From Pseudomonas reactans (lineage in GTDB: Bacteria; Pseudomonadota; Gammaproteobacteria; Pseudomonadales; Pseudomonadaceae): DNA of 64,000 nt. The number at the start of each line of letters is the position of its first letter. Position 1 is the stretch's first letter. A model generated the notes under the pieces. That model was not told where the DNA came from, made no database searches, and worked only from the letters and a program-made list of their open reading frames with translations. This document shows positions 16,797-25,550 of the stretch, piece by piece. Location: the NCBI RefSeq assembly GCF_013385825.1, contig NZ_JACAPG010000008.1, positions 310,001 through 374,000 of the forward strand, written 5' to 3'. The translations under genes and the position numbers were made by a program.

Positions 16797-18695
16797 TCAG
16801 GCGCCGACGATGCCGCCATCATCCCGCCGAATCGCCATCACCGACGACCGCGGCTTGCCATTCGGCAGATGCTCCGGCCAGGTCGAGCCGCCGGTTTCGC
16901 CTGGGTGCTGGATCCCCACAAACAGCGTCTTCTGATCCGGCGAGAAACTGATGCCCGTCACTTCACAGGCCACCGGTCCTACCATGAAGCGGCGGATTTC
17001 TCCGGTGGAAGGGTCGGCGCAGAGCATTTGATTGTTGCCCATGCCGGCGAAGTCACCCGCGTTGCTGTAGTCCCCATCCGTAAGAATCCACAGGCGCCCG
17101 GCCTTGTCGAAGCCCAACCCGTCTGGACTGTTGAACATGTTCTGCGGGTTGATGTTTGACGAGCCACCTTTGGGCGTGCCGGCGTGCACGCCCGGGTTGC
17201 CGGCCACCACAAACAGGTCCCAGCTGAATTCCGTGGCGCCGTGGTTATCGGCGTCGGCCTTCCAGCGCAGGATCTGGCCGTAGACGTTTTTCTCACGCGG
17301 GTTGGGGCCGCCGACCGGTTGGCCGTCTTCACCGCGCTTGACGTTGTTGGTCAGGGTGCAATAGACCTGGCCGTCGGTGGGGCTGACCACGATCCATTCC
17401 GGGCGGTCCATGCGGGTGGCTTTCACCACGCTGGCGGCGAGGCGCGCGTGGATCAGCACTTCGGCCTGGTTGGCGAAGCCGGTGCTGGCATCGATGCCGT
17501 TTTTGCCGTGGGTCAACTCGACCCATTGGCCTTTGCCCTTGGGGTGGTCGGCGTTGCCATCGCCCGCGTCGAAGATCGCGACATACAAGGTGCCGTGGTC
17601 AAGCAGGTCTTTGTTGGCCTTTGGATTTTTGTGGTTGATCTTGTCGCGGCTGACGAACTTGTAGATGAACTCGCCGCGCTCATCGTCGCCCATGTACACC
17701 ACGGCGCGGCCGTCGCGGGTTTCCGCCAGGGCGGCGTTTTCATGCTTGAAGCGGCCCAGCGCGGTGCGCTTGGCCGGGGTGGATTGCGGGTCGAACGGGT
17801 CGATTTCCACGACCCAGCCGTGACGGTTGAGTTCGTTGGGGTTCTTCGCCATATCGAAACGAGGGTCGTGCTGGTGCCAGTTGATGTCCTTGCTGGCGGC
17901 GACCACGCCATAGCGTTTCTGCCCGGCATCGAAGGTCTGTTGTGGGTTGCTGCTGCCGAAGCAGTCGGTGAAGTTCTCTTCACACGTCAGATAAGTGCCC
18001 CATGGCGTCTTGCCGTTGGCGCAGTTCTGGAAGGTGCCCAGGGCTTTTTTGCCGGATTTGTCGGCGCTGGTTTTGAGCCAGTCGTGGCCGGCGGCGGGGC
18101 CGCTGAGTCGGATCGGCGAATTGCCGTGGATGCGGCGGTTGTAGCGCGAGTCCTGCACGAACTGCCAGGTGTCGCCCTTGCGCCGCACTTCGATCACCGA
18201 CACGCCTTCGCTGGCCTGGGCCTTGTGCACGTCTTCGGCCGATTGCGGCGCGCCACCGTGGGCGAAGAGGTAGCGGTAGTTGGTGTATTCGTTGTTGATC
18301 GCCATCAGCGCGCGGTTGTCGTCGCCGGGAAAGGCAAACAGGCTCATGCCGTCGTTATTGTCGCCGAACTGCTGTTCCTGGGCCTTGGCCGTGCCGTTGC
18401 CGGACGGGTCGAAGGCCGGCGCGTTCTTGCTCAGCGGCTGGCCCCAGCTGATCAGCACCGAAGCGCTATAGCCCGGCGGCAGAGTGATTGCGTCGCTGGT
18501 GGCGGCGGCGATGCTGGTGAACCCCAGCAACGGGCTGGCGCTGGCGGCGTTGACGGCGAGGGCGCTGCGGGTCAGCAGGTTGCCACCCAGGAACATCGCG
18601 GCGCCACACAGGGCACCAGCGCCGATAAAGCGGCGACGGGTGAGGCGGACCATTTGTTCAAGGTCGGTGGCTTGGTTTTCTTCTAATAGGCTCAT
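16797..18695 (-). CDS. PhoX-family (DUF839) phosphatase, Tat-exported
   Basis: The 632-residue protein has a Tat signal: LTRRRFIGAGALCG (residues ~18-31) followed by a hydrophobic stretch and ALAVNA. The rest is DUF839, the PhoX fold of calcium/iron-dependent alkaline phosphatases, with blocks such as PWGTYLTCEENFTDCFG, WVVEIDPFDPQSTPAKRTALG, VVYMGDDERGEFIYKF and PDGLGFDKAGRLWILTDGD. It probably releases phosphate from organic esters in the periplasm. GGGAG before the ATG supports the start. I see no convincing Pho box upstream. The gene is flanked by the modE gene upstream and a REP doublet downstream, so it is likely expressed alone. Some DUF839 proteins are not phosphatases; activity is inferred. 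Confidence 0.88.
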   Translation of the reverse strand: MSLLEENQATDLEQMVRLTRRRFIGAGALCGAAMFLGGNLLTRSALAVNAASASPLLGFTSIAAATSDAITLPPGYSASVLISWGQPLSKNAPAFDPSGNGTAKAQEQQFGDNNDGMSLFAFPGDDNRALMAINNEYTNYRYLFAHGGAPQSAEDVHKAQASEGVSVIEVRRKGDTWQFVQDSRYNRRIHGNSPIRLSGPAAGHDWLKTSADKSGKKALGTFQNCANGKTPWGTYLTCEENFTDCFGSSNPQQTFDAGQKRYGVVAASKDINWHQHDPRFDMAKNPNELNRHGWVVEIDPFDPQSTPAKRTALGRFKHENAALAETRDGRAVVYMGDDERGEFIYKFVSRDKINHKNPKANKDLLDHGTLYVAIFDAGDGNADHPKGKGQWVELTHGKNGIDASTGFANQAEVLIHARLAASVVKATRMDRPEWIVVSPTDGQVYCTLTNNVKRGEDGQPVGGPNPREKNVYGQILRWKADADNHGATEFSWDLFVVAGNPGVHAGTPKGGSSNINPQNMFNSPDGLGFDKAGRLWILTDGDYSNAGDFAGMGNNQMLCADPSTGEIRRFMVGPVACEVTGISFSPDQKTLFVGIQHPGETGGSTWPEHLPNGKPRSSVMAIRRDDGGIVGA

Positions 18696-18773
18696 CTCAG
18701 GCTCCCTGCGGTTTTTGCAGACACCATAAGGAGCGGGCGTGACGAAATTGTTGCAGTTTAAATAGCGGGCCGC

Positions 18774-19538
18774 TTACACCGGCGTGCCGAGCAGCACATT
18801 GCTCGGCGCAAATTGCACCTGGATCGCTTTGCCTTCGGTCACGCGCAGCGCCTTGAGCGTGGCGGGCTGCGCCAGGGCGCATAAAACCTGGCCGTTGGGC
18901 AGGGTGACGCGCACTTCGCTGGGCCCGTCCTCGGCGTCGAGAACGGCGTCGACGATGCCGCTCATGCAATTGTGTCCAGTTGTTGCGGGAGCCTCGGGTG
19001 CCAGCAATTCCAGCCAGCCGGCCTTGATCAGTGCGACCACTTCCACGCTGGTTTCCAGCTCCAGCCGCTGCGTGCTGTCATGGGTAATCTGTGCAGCCAG
19101 GGTCAGCCCGCCGGCCAGTTGCAGGCGGATCAGATCATTGCGGCCATGCTGTTCGATGGCGACGACCTGACCATGCAGTTGATTACGCGCGCTGGTGCGC
19201 AGCATCAGGCGGCCGAGCAGGTTGAAATCGCTGGCGGCTTCGTCCGAGCCCAGCACTTCGGCCTGCAGTACTTGCAGGCGTTGGTAAAGGCGCAGCACGC
19301 GCTCGCCTTCTGCCGTCAGCTTGGCACCGCCGCCGCCCTTGCCGCCGACGCTGCGTTCCACCAGCGGTTTTTGCGCCAGGTTGTTCAACTCGTCGATGGC
19401 ATCCCACGCCGCCTTGTAACTCAAGCCGGCACTTTTTGCCGCGCGGGTGATGGAACCCTGCTCGGCGATGTGCGCCAGCAAGGCAATGCGCTGGGGACGG
19501 CGGATGATGTGTTGGCTGAGGGACGTTGGCAGAGACAT
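18774..19538 (-). CDS. modE: ModE-type molybdate-responsive regulator
   Basis: The 254-residue protein has an N-terminal LysR-like winged helix (about 15-110: ALLAHIAEQGSITRAAKSAGLSY, AWDAIDELNNLAQKPL) and two C-terminal mop/TOBE repeats (about 125-190, RNQLHGQVVAIEQHGRNDLI; and about 195-254) that bind molybdate. The GGKGGGGAKLT segment after the wing is typical of ModE. With molybdate it represses modABC and tunes molybdoenzyme genes; no mod genes are in the window. The start at 19538 (MSLPTSLSQHI) agrees with the family; the upstream extension lacks domain character and overlaps nothing useful. Confidence 0.9.
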   Translation of the reverse strand: MSLPTSLSQHIIRRPQRIALLAHIAEQGSITRAAKSAGLSYKAAWDAIDELNNLAQKPLVERSVGGKGGGGAKLTAEGERVLRLYQRLQVLQAEVLGSDEAASDFNLLGRLMLRTSARNQLHGQVVAIEQHGRNDLIRLQLAGGLTLAAQITHDSTQRLELETSVEVVALIKAGWLELLAPEAPATTGHNCMSGIVDAVLDAEDGPSEVRVTLPNGQVLCALAQPATLKALRVTEGKAIQVQFAPSNVLLGTPV

Positions 19539-19596
19539 GGGGATACGCTTCGATGTGATGGACTGAACGTTGCGGCCAAGGTGGGACGGAGTCAAG

Positions 19597-20334
19597 TCAA
19601 CTGCCCGGTTTGGGCGTGCGGGCCAGGCAGTACACATCGACCTGCAGCGCCCCGGCATGCATCAACAACCGCGCCAGGCTGTGGGCGGTAGCGCCGGTGG
19701 TGAGTACGTCGTCCACCAGTGCAAAGTGACGGCCTTGCACCTGTGCGTCGGGCGCCAGGGCGAAAGCGCCGAGCAGGTTGCGTTTGCGCGTCTTGGCGTC
19801 AAGGGCTTGCTGGGCCACGGTTTCATGGGGGCGTAACAGCAGATGTTCATCGTAGGGGATGTTTAAGTCGCCGCTGAGCCAGCGCGCCAGCATCAAGGCC
19901 TGGTTATAGCCGCGTTCGCGCAGTCGCTTGCGCGCCATCGGCACCGGCAGCAGGCAGTCGGGGCGCGTGAGTCCGGTGTTGTCGAAGCGGTGTTGCAGGT
20001 GTTGCGCCAAAAGCTTCGCGAGCATTTGCCCAAGGGGCCAGCGTGCCTGGTGCTTGAAGCGGCTGATCAGGCTGTCGATCGGAAAGCTGTAGGTCCAGGG
20101 CGCAATCACCTGTTTAAAGGCCGGCGGATGTTTCTGGCATTGGCCGCAGATCAAGCCCTCCATCGGCAGGGGCAGGGCGCACAGGGTGCAGTGTTCTATC
20201 AGCCACGGCAGCTCGGTTTCGCAGACGTTGCACACAGAGTCGGCTGATTCCGTTGCCTCATCGCAGATTAAACAGATTTGAGTGTTTTTTAGCCAGATGT
20301 AAACCTTGTGTTTGTGGTCAGGTTGACAGTGCAT
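19597..20334 (-). CDS. comF: ComF-family phosphoribosyltransferase-like protein
   Basis: The 245-residue protein has N-terminal CxxC knuckles (CLICDE, CNVC, CTLC, CGQC; residues ~21-85) that should bind zinc, and a type I phosphoribosyltransferase domain with LLPVPMARKRLRERGYNQA and the PRPP loop ALVDDVLTTGAT near residue 205. In competent bacteria ComF takes part in DNA uptake or recombination after import; in Pseudomonas its role is unproven. It is divergent from bioB, and a BirA-type operator covers codons ~3-13 of this reading frame, so the two genes share one control region. A later start within the first 15 codons is possible. Confidence 0.9.
   Translation of the reverse strand: MHCQPDHKHKVYIWLKNTQICLICDEATESADSVCNVCETELPWLIEHCTLCALPLPMEGLICGQCQKHPPAFKQVIAPWTYSFPIDSLISRFKHQARWPLGQMLAKLLAQHLQHRFDNTGLTRPDCLLPVPMARKRLRERGYNQALMLARWLSGDLNIPYDEHLLLRPHETVAQQALDAKTRKRNLLGAFALAPDAQVQGRHFALVDDVLTTGATAHSLARLLMHAGALQVDVYCLARTPKPGS
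20298..20328. promoter_or_regulatory. BirA operator (biotin repressor site) at the bio operon
   Basis: TGTAAACC (20298-20305) and GGTTGACA (20321-20328) are separated by 15 bases. This matches the gamma-proteobacterial BirA consensus TGTAAACC-N14-16-GGTTTACA with one mismatch. The right half contains TTGACA, the -35 of the predicted bioB promoter, so bound BirA with biotinyl-AMP would block it. The site also overlaps the first codons of comF. Confidence 0.82.
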
Positions 20335-20351
20335 GAATCTTCCTTAAATAT
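20323..20351 (+). promoter_or_regulatory. Predicted sigma-70 promoter of bioBFHCD
   Basis: A perfect -35 TTGACA (20323-20328) is followed after 16-17 bases by an A/T-rich -10 (TAAATA at 20345-20350 or AAATAT one base on). Transcription would begin near 20358, about 70 bases before the bioB ATG. The -35 lies within the BirA operator. Confidence 0.65.
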
Positions 20352-20426
20352 GCCGAGCATCCGTGTCGTGCCTGTGGGTATTGCCCTTCCCGCAGCGCTT
20401 GCCAAAGCATAATCAAGGAATCGCCC

Positions 20427-21482
20427 ATGAGCGCCAGCACCACCGCCACCTTGCGTCACGATTGGTCCCTCGCCGAAGTCAAAGCGCTGTTCGTGCAGCC
20501 GTTCAATGACCTGCTGTTCCAGGCGCAGACCGTGCACCGCGCGCATTTCGACGCCAACCGTGTACAAGTGTCGACGCTGCTCTCGATCAAAACCGGCGCC
20601 TGCCCAGAAGATTGCAAATATTGTCCGCAGTCGGGCCACTACAACACTGGCCTGGAAAAAGAGAAGCTGATGGAAGTGCAGAAGGTCCTCGAAGAGGCTG
20701 CCCGCGCCAAAGCCATCGGCTCGACCCGCTTCTGCATGGGCGCCGCCTGGAAGCACCCGTCGGCCAAAGACATGCCCTACGTGCTGCAGATGGTCAAAGG
20801 CGTGAAGGCCATGGGCCTGGAAACCTGCATGACCCTCGGTCGCCTCGATCAGGACCAGACCGAAGCCCTGGCCCAGGCCGGCCTCGACTATTACAACCAC
20901 AACCTGGATACGTCGCCGGAGTTCTACGGCAGCATCATCACCACCCGTACCTACAGCGAACGCCTGCAAACCCTGGCCTACGTGCGGGATTCGGGGATGA
21001 AGATCTGCTCCGGTGGCATCCTCGGCATGGGCGAGTCCCTCGATGACCGCGCCAACTTGCTGATCCAACTGGCCAACCTGCCGGAACATCCGGAGTCGGT
21101 GCCGATCAACATGCTGGTGAAGGTGGCCGGTACGCCGCTGGAAAACGCCGAAGACATCGACCCGTTCGACTTCATCCGCATGCTCGCCGTGGCGCGCATC
21201 CTGATGCCGCAGTCCCATGTGCGGCTGTCGGCCGGTCGTGAAGCGATGAACGAGCAGATGCAGGCCCTGGCGTTCTTCGCCGGCGCCAATTCGATCTTCT
21301 ACGGTGACAAACTGCTGACCACCGCCAACCCGCAGGCGGACAAGGACATGCAACTGTTCTCGCGCCTGGGCATCCTGCCGGAAGCCCGTGAAGAACACGC
21401 GGATGAAGTGCACCAGGCGGCGATCGAGCAGGCGTTGGTGGAGCAGAAGAGCAGCGAGCAGTTCTATAACGCTGTGGTGTGA
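20427..21482 (+). CDS. bioB: Biotin synthase
   Basis: This radical-SAM enzyme inserts sulfur into dethiobiotin to give biotin, the last step of the pathway. The 351-residue protein has the CxxxCxxC cluster motif at Cys59, Cys63 and Cys66 (CPEDCKYC) and the second-cluster region with [13 protein letters not shown] and [17 protein letters not shown] residues near 190. It opens the bioBFHCD operon; AGGAA is upstream of the ATG. The gap to bioF is four bases, so translation is coupled. It is controlled by the BirA operator upstream. Confidence 0.98.
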   Translation: MSASTTATLRHDWSLAEVKALFVQPFNDLLFQAQTVHRAHFDANRVQVSTLLSIKTGACPEDCKYCPQSGHYNTGLEKEKLMEVQKVLEEAARAKAIGSTRFCMGAAWKHPSAKDMPYVLQMVKGVKAMGLETCMTLGRLDQDQTEALAQAGLDYYNHNLDTSPEFYGSIITTRTYSERLQTLAYVRDSGMKICSGGILGMGESLDDRANLLIQLANLPEHPESVPINMLVKVAGTPLENAEDIDPFDFIRMLAVARILMPQSHVRLSAGREAMNEQMQALAFFAGANSIFYGDKLLTTANPQADKDMQLFSRLGILPEAREEHADEVHQAAIEQALVEQKSSEQFYNAVV

Positions 21483-21485
21483 GGG

Positions 21486-22667
21486 ATGTCCTTCGATCTC
21501 GCCGCGCGCCTCGCTGCCCGCCGTGCCGAACACCTTTATCGCCAACGCCCACTGCTCGACAGCCCCCAAGGCCCGGAAGTAGTGGTGGACGGCCGGCCGC
21601 TGCTGGCGTTCTGCAATAACGATTACCTGGGCCTGGCCAATCACCCGCAAGTGATCGAGGCTTGGCGCGCCGGTGCGTCCCGCTGGGGCGTGGGTGGCGG
21701 TGCTTCGCATCTGGTGGTCGGGCATGCGACGCCGCACCATGAGCTGGAAGAAGCCTTGGCCGACCTCACCGGTCGTCCGCGTGCGCTGCTGTTTACCACC
21801 GGCTACATGGCCAACCTCGGTGCGGTCACGGCGTTGGTGGGGCAGGGCGATACGGTGCTGGAAGACCGACTCAACCATGCCTCGTTGCTGGATGCGGGGC
21901 TGCTGTCGGGGGCGCGTTTCAATCGCTACCTGCATAACGACGCCGCGAGCCTGGCCAAGCGCCTGGAGAAAGCCACCGGCAATACCCTGGTGGTCACCGA
22001 TGGCGTGTTCAGCATGGACGGTGACCTGGCCGACCTGCCCGCGCTGGCCCGTGAAACCAAGGCCAAAGGCGCCTGGTTGATGGTGGATGATGCCCATGGT
22101 TTTGGCCCATTGGGCGCCAACGGCGGCGGTATCGTCGAGCACTTCGGTCTGAGCCAGGAGGACGTGCCGGTACTGGTTGGCACCCTTGGCAAGGCGTTCG
22201 GCACGGCCGGCGCTTTTGTGGCGGGCAGTGAAGCGCTGATCGAAAGCCTGATCCAGTTCGCGCGCCCGTACATCTACACCACCAGCCAACCGCCGGCCCT
22301 GGCCTGCGCCACCTTGAAAAGCCTGGAGCTGTTGCGCACCGAGCATTGGCGGCGTGAGCACCTCAACGGCCTGATCCGTCAGTTCCGCCAGGGCGCCGAG
22401 CAGCTCGGTCTGGACCTGATGGACAGCTTCACGCCGATCCAGCCGATCCTGATCGGCGACAGCGCCAAGGCCTTGCGCCTGTCGCAAATGCTGCGCGAGC
22501 GCGGCCTGATGGTGACGGCGATCCGCCCACCGACCGTGCCGACCGGCAGTGCGCGTTTGCGAGTGACGTTGACGGCGGCCCACACCGAGGCGCAGGTGCA
22601 GCTATTGTTAAACGCATTGGAAGCGTGTTTCCGCGTTTTAAGCCGTTCGGAGCCCGACCATGCGTAA
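21486..22667 (+). CDS. bioF: 8-amino-7-oxononanoate synthase
   Basis: This PLP enzyme condenses pimeloyl-ACP with L-alanine to form 8-amino-7-oxononanoate. The 393-residue protein shows the alpha-oxoamine synthase hallmarks: [11 protein letters not shown] near 44, [11 protein letters not shown] near 70, [10 protein letters not shown] (201-210) and the PLP lysine Lys236 in GTLGKAFGT. It overlaps bioH by eight bases, consistent with one polycistronic message. The bioA aminotransferase that acts next is not in the window, as is usual in Pseudomonas. Confidence 0.97.
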   Translation: MSFDLAARLAARRAEHLYRQRPLLDSPQGPEVVVDGRPLLAFCNNDYLGLANHPQVIEAWRAGASRWGVGGGASHLVVGHATPHHELEEALADLTGRPRALLFTTGYMANLGAVTALVGQGDTVLEDRLNHASLLDAGLLSGARFNRYLHNDAASLAKRLEKATGNTLVVTDGVFSMDGDLADLPALARETKAKGAWLMVDDAHGFGPLGANGGGIVEHFGLSQEDVPVLVGTLGKAFGTAGAFVAGSEALIESLIQFARPYIYTTSQPPALACATLKSLELLRTEHWRREHLNGLIRQFRQGAEQLGLDLMDSFTPIQPILIGDSAKALRLSQMLRERGLMVTAIRPPTVPTGSARLRVTLTAAHTEAQVQLLLNALEACFRVLSRSEPDHA

Positions 22668-23391
22668 TCGACTGATATTGCTGCCCGGCTGGGGCCTCGG
22701 TGTATCACCGCTGGAGCCGTTGGCCGCTGCATTGCAAGGTCTGGATGAACACCTGCAGGTGCAGATCGAGCCCTTGCCCGCGTTGGATTCCAGCCACCTG
22801 CAGGAATGGCTCGACGAACTCGACGCCACGCTGCCGGACAATACCTGGCTAGGCGGTTGGTCCTTGGGTGGCATGCTGGCTTCGGAGCTGGCGGCGCGGC
22901 GTGGCGAACGTTGTTGCGGCCTGCTGACGCTGGCGAGCAATCCGTGTTTCGTCGCCCATGAAGGTTGGCCCAGCGCGATGCCCGCCGAGACCTTCGATGC
23001 GTTTCTCGCCGGTTGCCATGCCGACTCCCAAGTGACCCTCAAGCGCTTCGGTTTGCTGTGCGCCAAAGGCGCCGAAGACCCGCGTGGATTGTCGCGCTTG
23101 CTGGTCAGCGGCGCACCCAATACCCCATCCACTGTGCTGATGCCCGGCCTCGAACTGCTCGCCCAACTCGACACCCGTGAAGCCTTGCTGGCATATCGTG
23201 GCCCGCAGTTGCACCTGTTCGCCGGGCTGGATGGATTGGTGCCTGCCGAAGCTGCGAGCGACCTGCTGGCACTGCTGCCTGATGTTGAAATCGGCTTGAT
23301 TGAACAGGCCGGCCACGCTTTTCTTCTGGAAGACCCCCACGGTGTCGCGGGGGCCATCCAGGCTTTTTTGCATGAGTGCGTCGATGACTGA
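22660..23391 (+). CDS. bioH: Pimeloyl-ACP methyl ester esterase
   Basis: BioH removes the methyl group that BioC places on the malonyl-derived chain, releasing pimeloyl-ACP for BioF. The 243-residue alpha/beta hydrolase has its nucleophile at Ser68 in GGWSLGG and a triad completed by Asp191 (AGLDGLVP) and His219 ([11 protein letters not shown]). It lies inside the bio operon, overlapping bioF by eight bases and bioC by eight. In E. coli bioH is unlinked; linkage in Pseudomonas is the norm. Confidence 0.95.
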   Translation: MRNRLILLPGWGLGVSPLEPLAAALQGLDEHLQVQIEPLPALDSSHLQEWLDELDATLPDNTWLGGWSLGGMLASELAARRGERCCGLLTLASNPCFVAHEGWPSAMPAETFDAFLAGCHADSQVTLKRFGLLCAKGAEDPRGLSRLLVSGAPNTPSTVLMPGLELLAQLDTREALLAYRGPQLHLFAGLDGLVPAEAASDLLALLPDVEIGLIEQAGHAFLLEDPHGVAGAIQAFLHECVDD

Positions 23392-24196
23392 TTTATCCCA
23401 CGCCCCGCTGCCAGGCGCGTTGCCCGACAAACGCCAGGTAGCGGCATCCTTTTCTCGTGCAGCCGCCAGTTACGACAGCGTTGCCGAGTTGCAGCGGTCG
23501 GTGGGCAGCCAATTGCTGGCACGCTTGCCGGCTGACATCGCGCCGCAGCGCTGGCTGGATATGGGCTGCGGCACTGGTTATTTCAGCCGCGTGCTGGCCG
23601 AACGTTTGCCTGCCAGCCAAGGCATTGCACTGGACATCGCCGAAGGCATGCTCAATCACGCACGCCCATTGGGTGGCGCGCAGCACTTCGTCGCTAGCGA
23701 TGCCGAGCGCTTGCCGCTTAAAACTGACAGCGTGGAGCTAATCTTCTCCTCCCTCGCCGTACAGTGGTGTGCAAACTTTGAGGCGGTGCTCAGCGAGGCC
23801 TATCGCGTGTTGCAACCGGGAGGCACGCTCGCTTTTGCCAGCCTGTGTGTGGGCACCCTGGAAGAGCTGCGCGAAAGCTGGCGCGCGGCGGATGGCCTGG
23901 TTCACGTCAACCGCTTCCGTACGTTCGAGGCTTATCAACAACTGTGCGCGGCCAGCGGCCTGCGGGTGGTGAGCCTGGAGCGCCGCGCCCATGTGCTGCA
24001 TTACCCGGACGTGCGCAGCCTCACCCATGAATTGAAGGCCCTGGGTGCGCATAACCTCAACCCCGGCCGGCCGGGAGGGTTGACGGGGCGCGCGCGGATT
24101 GTTGCACTGGTGCAGGCGTATGAGCGGTTCCGCCAGGCCCAGGGCCTGCCGGCGACTTACCAAGTGGTGTATGCCGTACTGGAGAAACCTCTATGA
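23384..24196 (+). CDS. bioC: Malonyl-ACP O-methyltransferase
   Basis: BioC methylates the free carboxyl of malonyl-ACP with SAM so that fatty-acid enzymes can build the pimeloyl chain. The 270-residue protein has motif [13 protein letters not shown] (about residue 55) and the later [11 protein letters not shown] and [17 protein letters not shown] segments of class I methyltransferases. I chose the ATG at 23384 ([10 protein letters not shown]), which overlaps the bioH stop; an ATG 12 bases earlier is also possible. Its end overlaps bioD by four bases (ATGA). Confidence 0.95.
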   Translation: MTDLSHAPLPGALPDKRQVAASFSRAAASYDSVAELQRSVGSQLLARLPADIAPQRWLDMGCGTGYFSRVLAERLPASQGIALDIAEGMLNHARPLGGAQHFVASDAERLPLKTDSVELIFSSLAVQWCANFEAVLSEAYRVLQPGGTLAFASLCVGTLEELRESWRAADGLVHVNRFRTFEAYQQLCAASGLRVVSLERRAHVLHYPDVRSLTHELKALGAHNLNPGRPGGLTGRARIVALVQAYERFRQAQGLPATYQVVYAVLEKPL

Positions 24197-24873
24197 ACGC
24201 CGCCTACTTCATCACCGGCACCGACACCGATGTCGGCAAGACCACCGTCGCCGCCGGCCTGTTGCACGCAGCCCGGCAAGCGGGCAGAAGCACCGCCGCC
24301 GGCAAACCCGTGGCTTCCGGCTGCCAAGTCACGCCCAAAGGCTTGCGCAACGCCGATGCACTGGCGTTGTTGGCCGAATGCTCGTTGCCCCTGACGTACG
24401 CCGAGGTCAATCCGGTGGCGTTCGAGCCGGCCATCGCGCCGCATCTGGCGGCGCGGGAGGCGGGCGTCTCTCTGACGGTGCAATCCTTGCTCAAACCCAT
24501 GCAGCAGATTCTGGCGCGAGAAGCGGATTTCACCTTGATCGAGGGTGCAGGCGGGTGGCGGGTGCCACTGGCTGATCAGGCGAACCTGTCGGATTTGGCC
24601 ATGGCGCTCAAGCTGCCGGTGATCCTGGTGGTGGGCGTGCGCCTGGGATGCATCAGCCATGCCTTACTCACCGCCGAAGCCATCGCCCGTGACGGTTTGC
24701 AACTGGCCGGGTGGGTGGCGAATATCATCGACCCCAAGACCTCTCGTCTGGAAGAGAACCTCGCCACCCTGGCCGAGCGGCTGCCTGCACCGTGCCTGGG
24801 ACGCGTGCCGAAACTCAAGCATGCAGGGGCTGAAGCCGTGGCGGAGTACTTGCAGTTGGACCTGCTTGACTGA
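24193..24873 (+). CDS. bioD: Dethiobiotin synthetase
   Basis: BioD carboxylates 7,8-diaminopelargonate with CO2 and ATP to give dethiobiotin. The 226-residue protein starts with the P-loop [13 protein letters not shown] (residues ~6-18) and has the carbamate-binding KPVASGCQ and [12 protein letters not shown]. It closes the bio operon. I see no strong terminator in the 106 bases before the next gene, so read-through into the small downstream gene is possible. Confidence 0.97.
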   Translation: MNAAYFITGTDTDVGKTTVAAGLLHAARQAGRSTAAGKPVASGCQVTPKGLRNADALALLAECSLPLTYAEVNPVAFEPAIAPHLAAREAGVSLTVQSLLKPMQQILAREADFTLIEGAGGWRVPLADQANLSDLAMALKLPVILVVGVRLGCISHALLTAEAIARDGLQLAGWVANIIDPKTSRLEENLATLAERLPAPCLGRVPKLKHAGAEAVAEYLQLDLLD

Positions 24874-24979
24874 TTTTGGCTATCGCCAAGGCATTATGCC
24901 ATTAGTGTTTTTGACGGGCGTTTTGCGGGCGACTCTGCTTCAATCACGGTTCACGATTCTCTAAAGGCAGGCTTACGCC

Positions 24980-25261
24980 ATGGAAATCTCTGGAAGCAGC
25001 GCGTTTTACTCGGGCCTGAGCAGCATTCAGACTGGGCAGAACCGTGTCGACCAGGCTGCCGGTAAAATTGCCAGCGCCGCGACGACCCAGCCCTCGGATG
25101 CGCAAAGCGACCGCCTGCAAGCCAACGACCGCGCCCAGCCGTCCAACTCGGCCAGCAACATGGTCGAAATGGCCCAAGGCAAGTTCCAAGTGGAGCTCGG
25201 CGCCAAAGTCGCCAAGGCTTCGGATGAAATGCTCGGCACCCTTATCGACACCTACGCTTAA
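24980..25261 (+). CDS. Conserved small protein after bioD, unknown function
   Basis: The 93-residue protein begins MEISGSSAFYSGLSSIQTGQ and ends LGTLIDTYA. It has no signal peptide or membrane helix; the Ser/Ala/Gln-rich start and heptad-like spacing are reminiscent of flagellar rod/hook N-termini, but the similarity is weak. The same position between bioD and the dehydrogenase cluster holds a small gene in P. aeruginosa (PA0505), so it appears conserved. AGGCAGG-like bases precede the ATG. I do not assign a function. Confidence 0.75.
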   Translation: MEISGSSAFYSGLSSIQTGQNRVDQAAGKIASAATTQPSDAQSDRLQANDRAQPSNSASNMVEMAQGKFQVELGAKVAKASDEMLGTLIDTYA

Positions 25262-25268
25262 TCCCCCC

Positions 25269-25351
25269 TGTAGGAGCCGGCTTGCCGGCGATCCTTGCAA
25301 CGCGGTGCGCCAGACTCACCGCGATCGCCGGCAAGCCGGCTCCTACAAAGT
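25269..25351. repeat. REP doublet, CCGGCTTGCCGG variant
   Basis: TGTAGGAGCCGGCTTGCCGG starts at 25269 and its inverse GCCGGCAAGCCGGCTCCTAC ends near 25346. The palindromic core differs from the GCGAGCTTGCTCGC type elsewhere in the window, so two subfamilies are present. Confidence 0.9.
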
Positions 25352-25446
25352 TCTCTATTTCTCCTAATCTCACTGTGGCACCCCGCCGCAGGCGTCGCCG
25401 TGCGCGCCTTTGATTCACGTCATGACAAACGGCATCCGGACGACGC

Positions 25447-25475
25447 TTGACATCCCCAGGTGGTAAACGTATGTT
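25447..25475 (+). promoter_or_regulatory. Predicted promoter of the first acyl-CoA dehydrogenase
   Basis: A perfect -35 TTGACA (25447-25452) is followed by 17 bases and TATGTT (25470-25475) as -10. PsrA-type operators overlap the -10 and the start region. The coding start is about 70 bases downstream. Confidence 0.6.
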
Positions 25476-25490
25476 TCAAACACCTGTTTG
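25464..25490. promoter_or_regulatory. Tandem PsrA-type operators
   Basis: TAAAC-GTAT-GTTTC (25464-25477) is followed, sharing one base, by CAAAC-ACCT-GTTTG (25477-25490). The second matches the PsrA motif (C/G)AAAC-N2-4-GTTT(G/C) exactly; the first misses one outer base. PsrA is the long-chain-fatty-acid sensor that represses beta-oxidation genes in Pseudomonas. Confidence 0.75.
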
Positions 25491-25550
25491 ACCGCCACAA
25501 CAATTCCACGCGGTTGTTCATTCCAGATACATCAGCAGAGGTTTATCGCT

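Noticed and set aside
18696..18773. Search for a Pho box before the PhoX-type phosphatase
   Set aside because: No pair of CTGTCAT-like repeats was found.
20289..22583. 764-codon open frame on the minus strand opposite bioB and bioF
   Set aside because: It is the mirror of high-GC third positions in two certain genes, with His/Arg/Gln-rich composition and no ribosome site.
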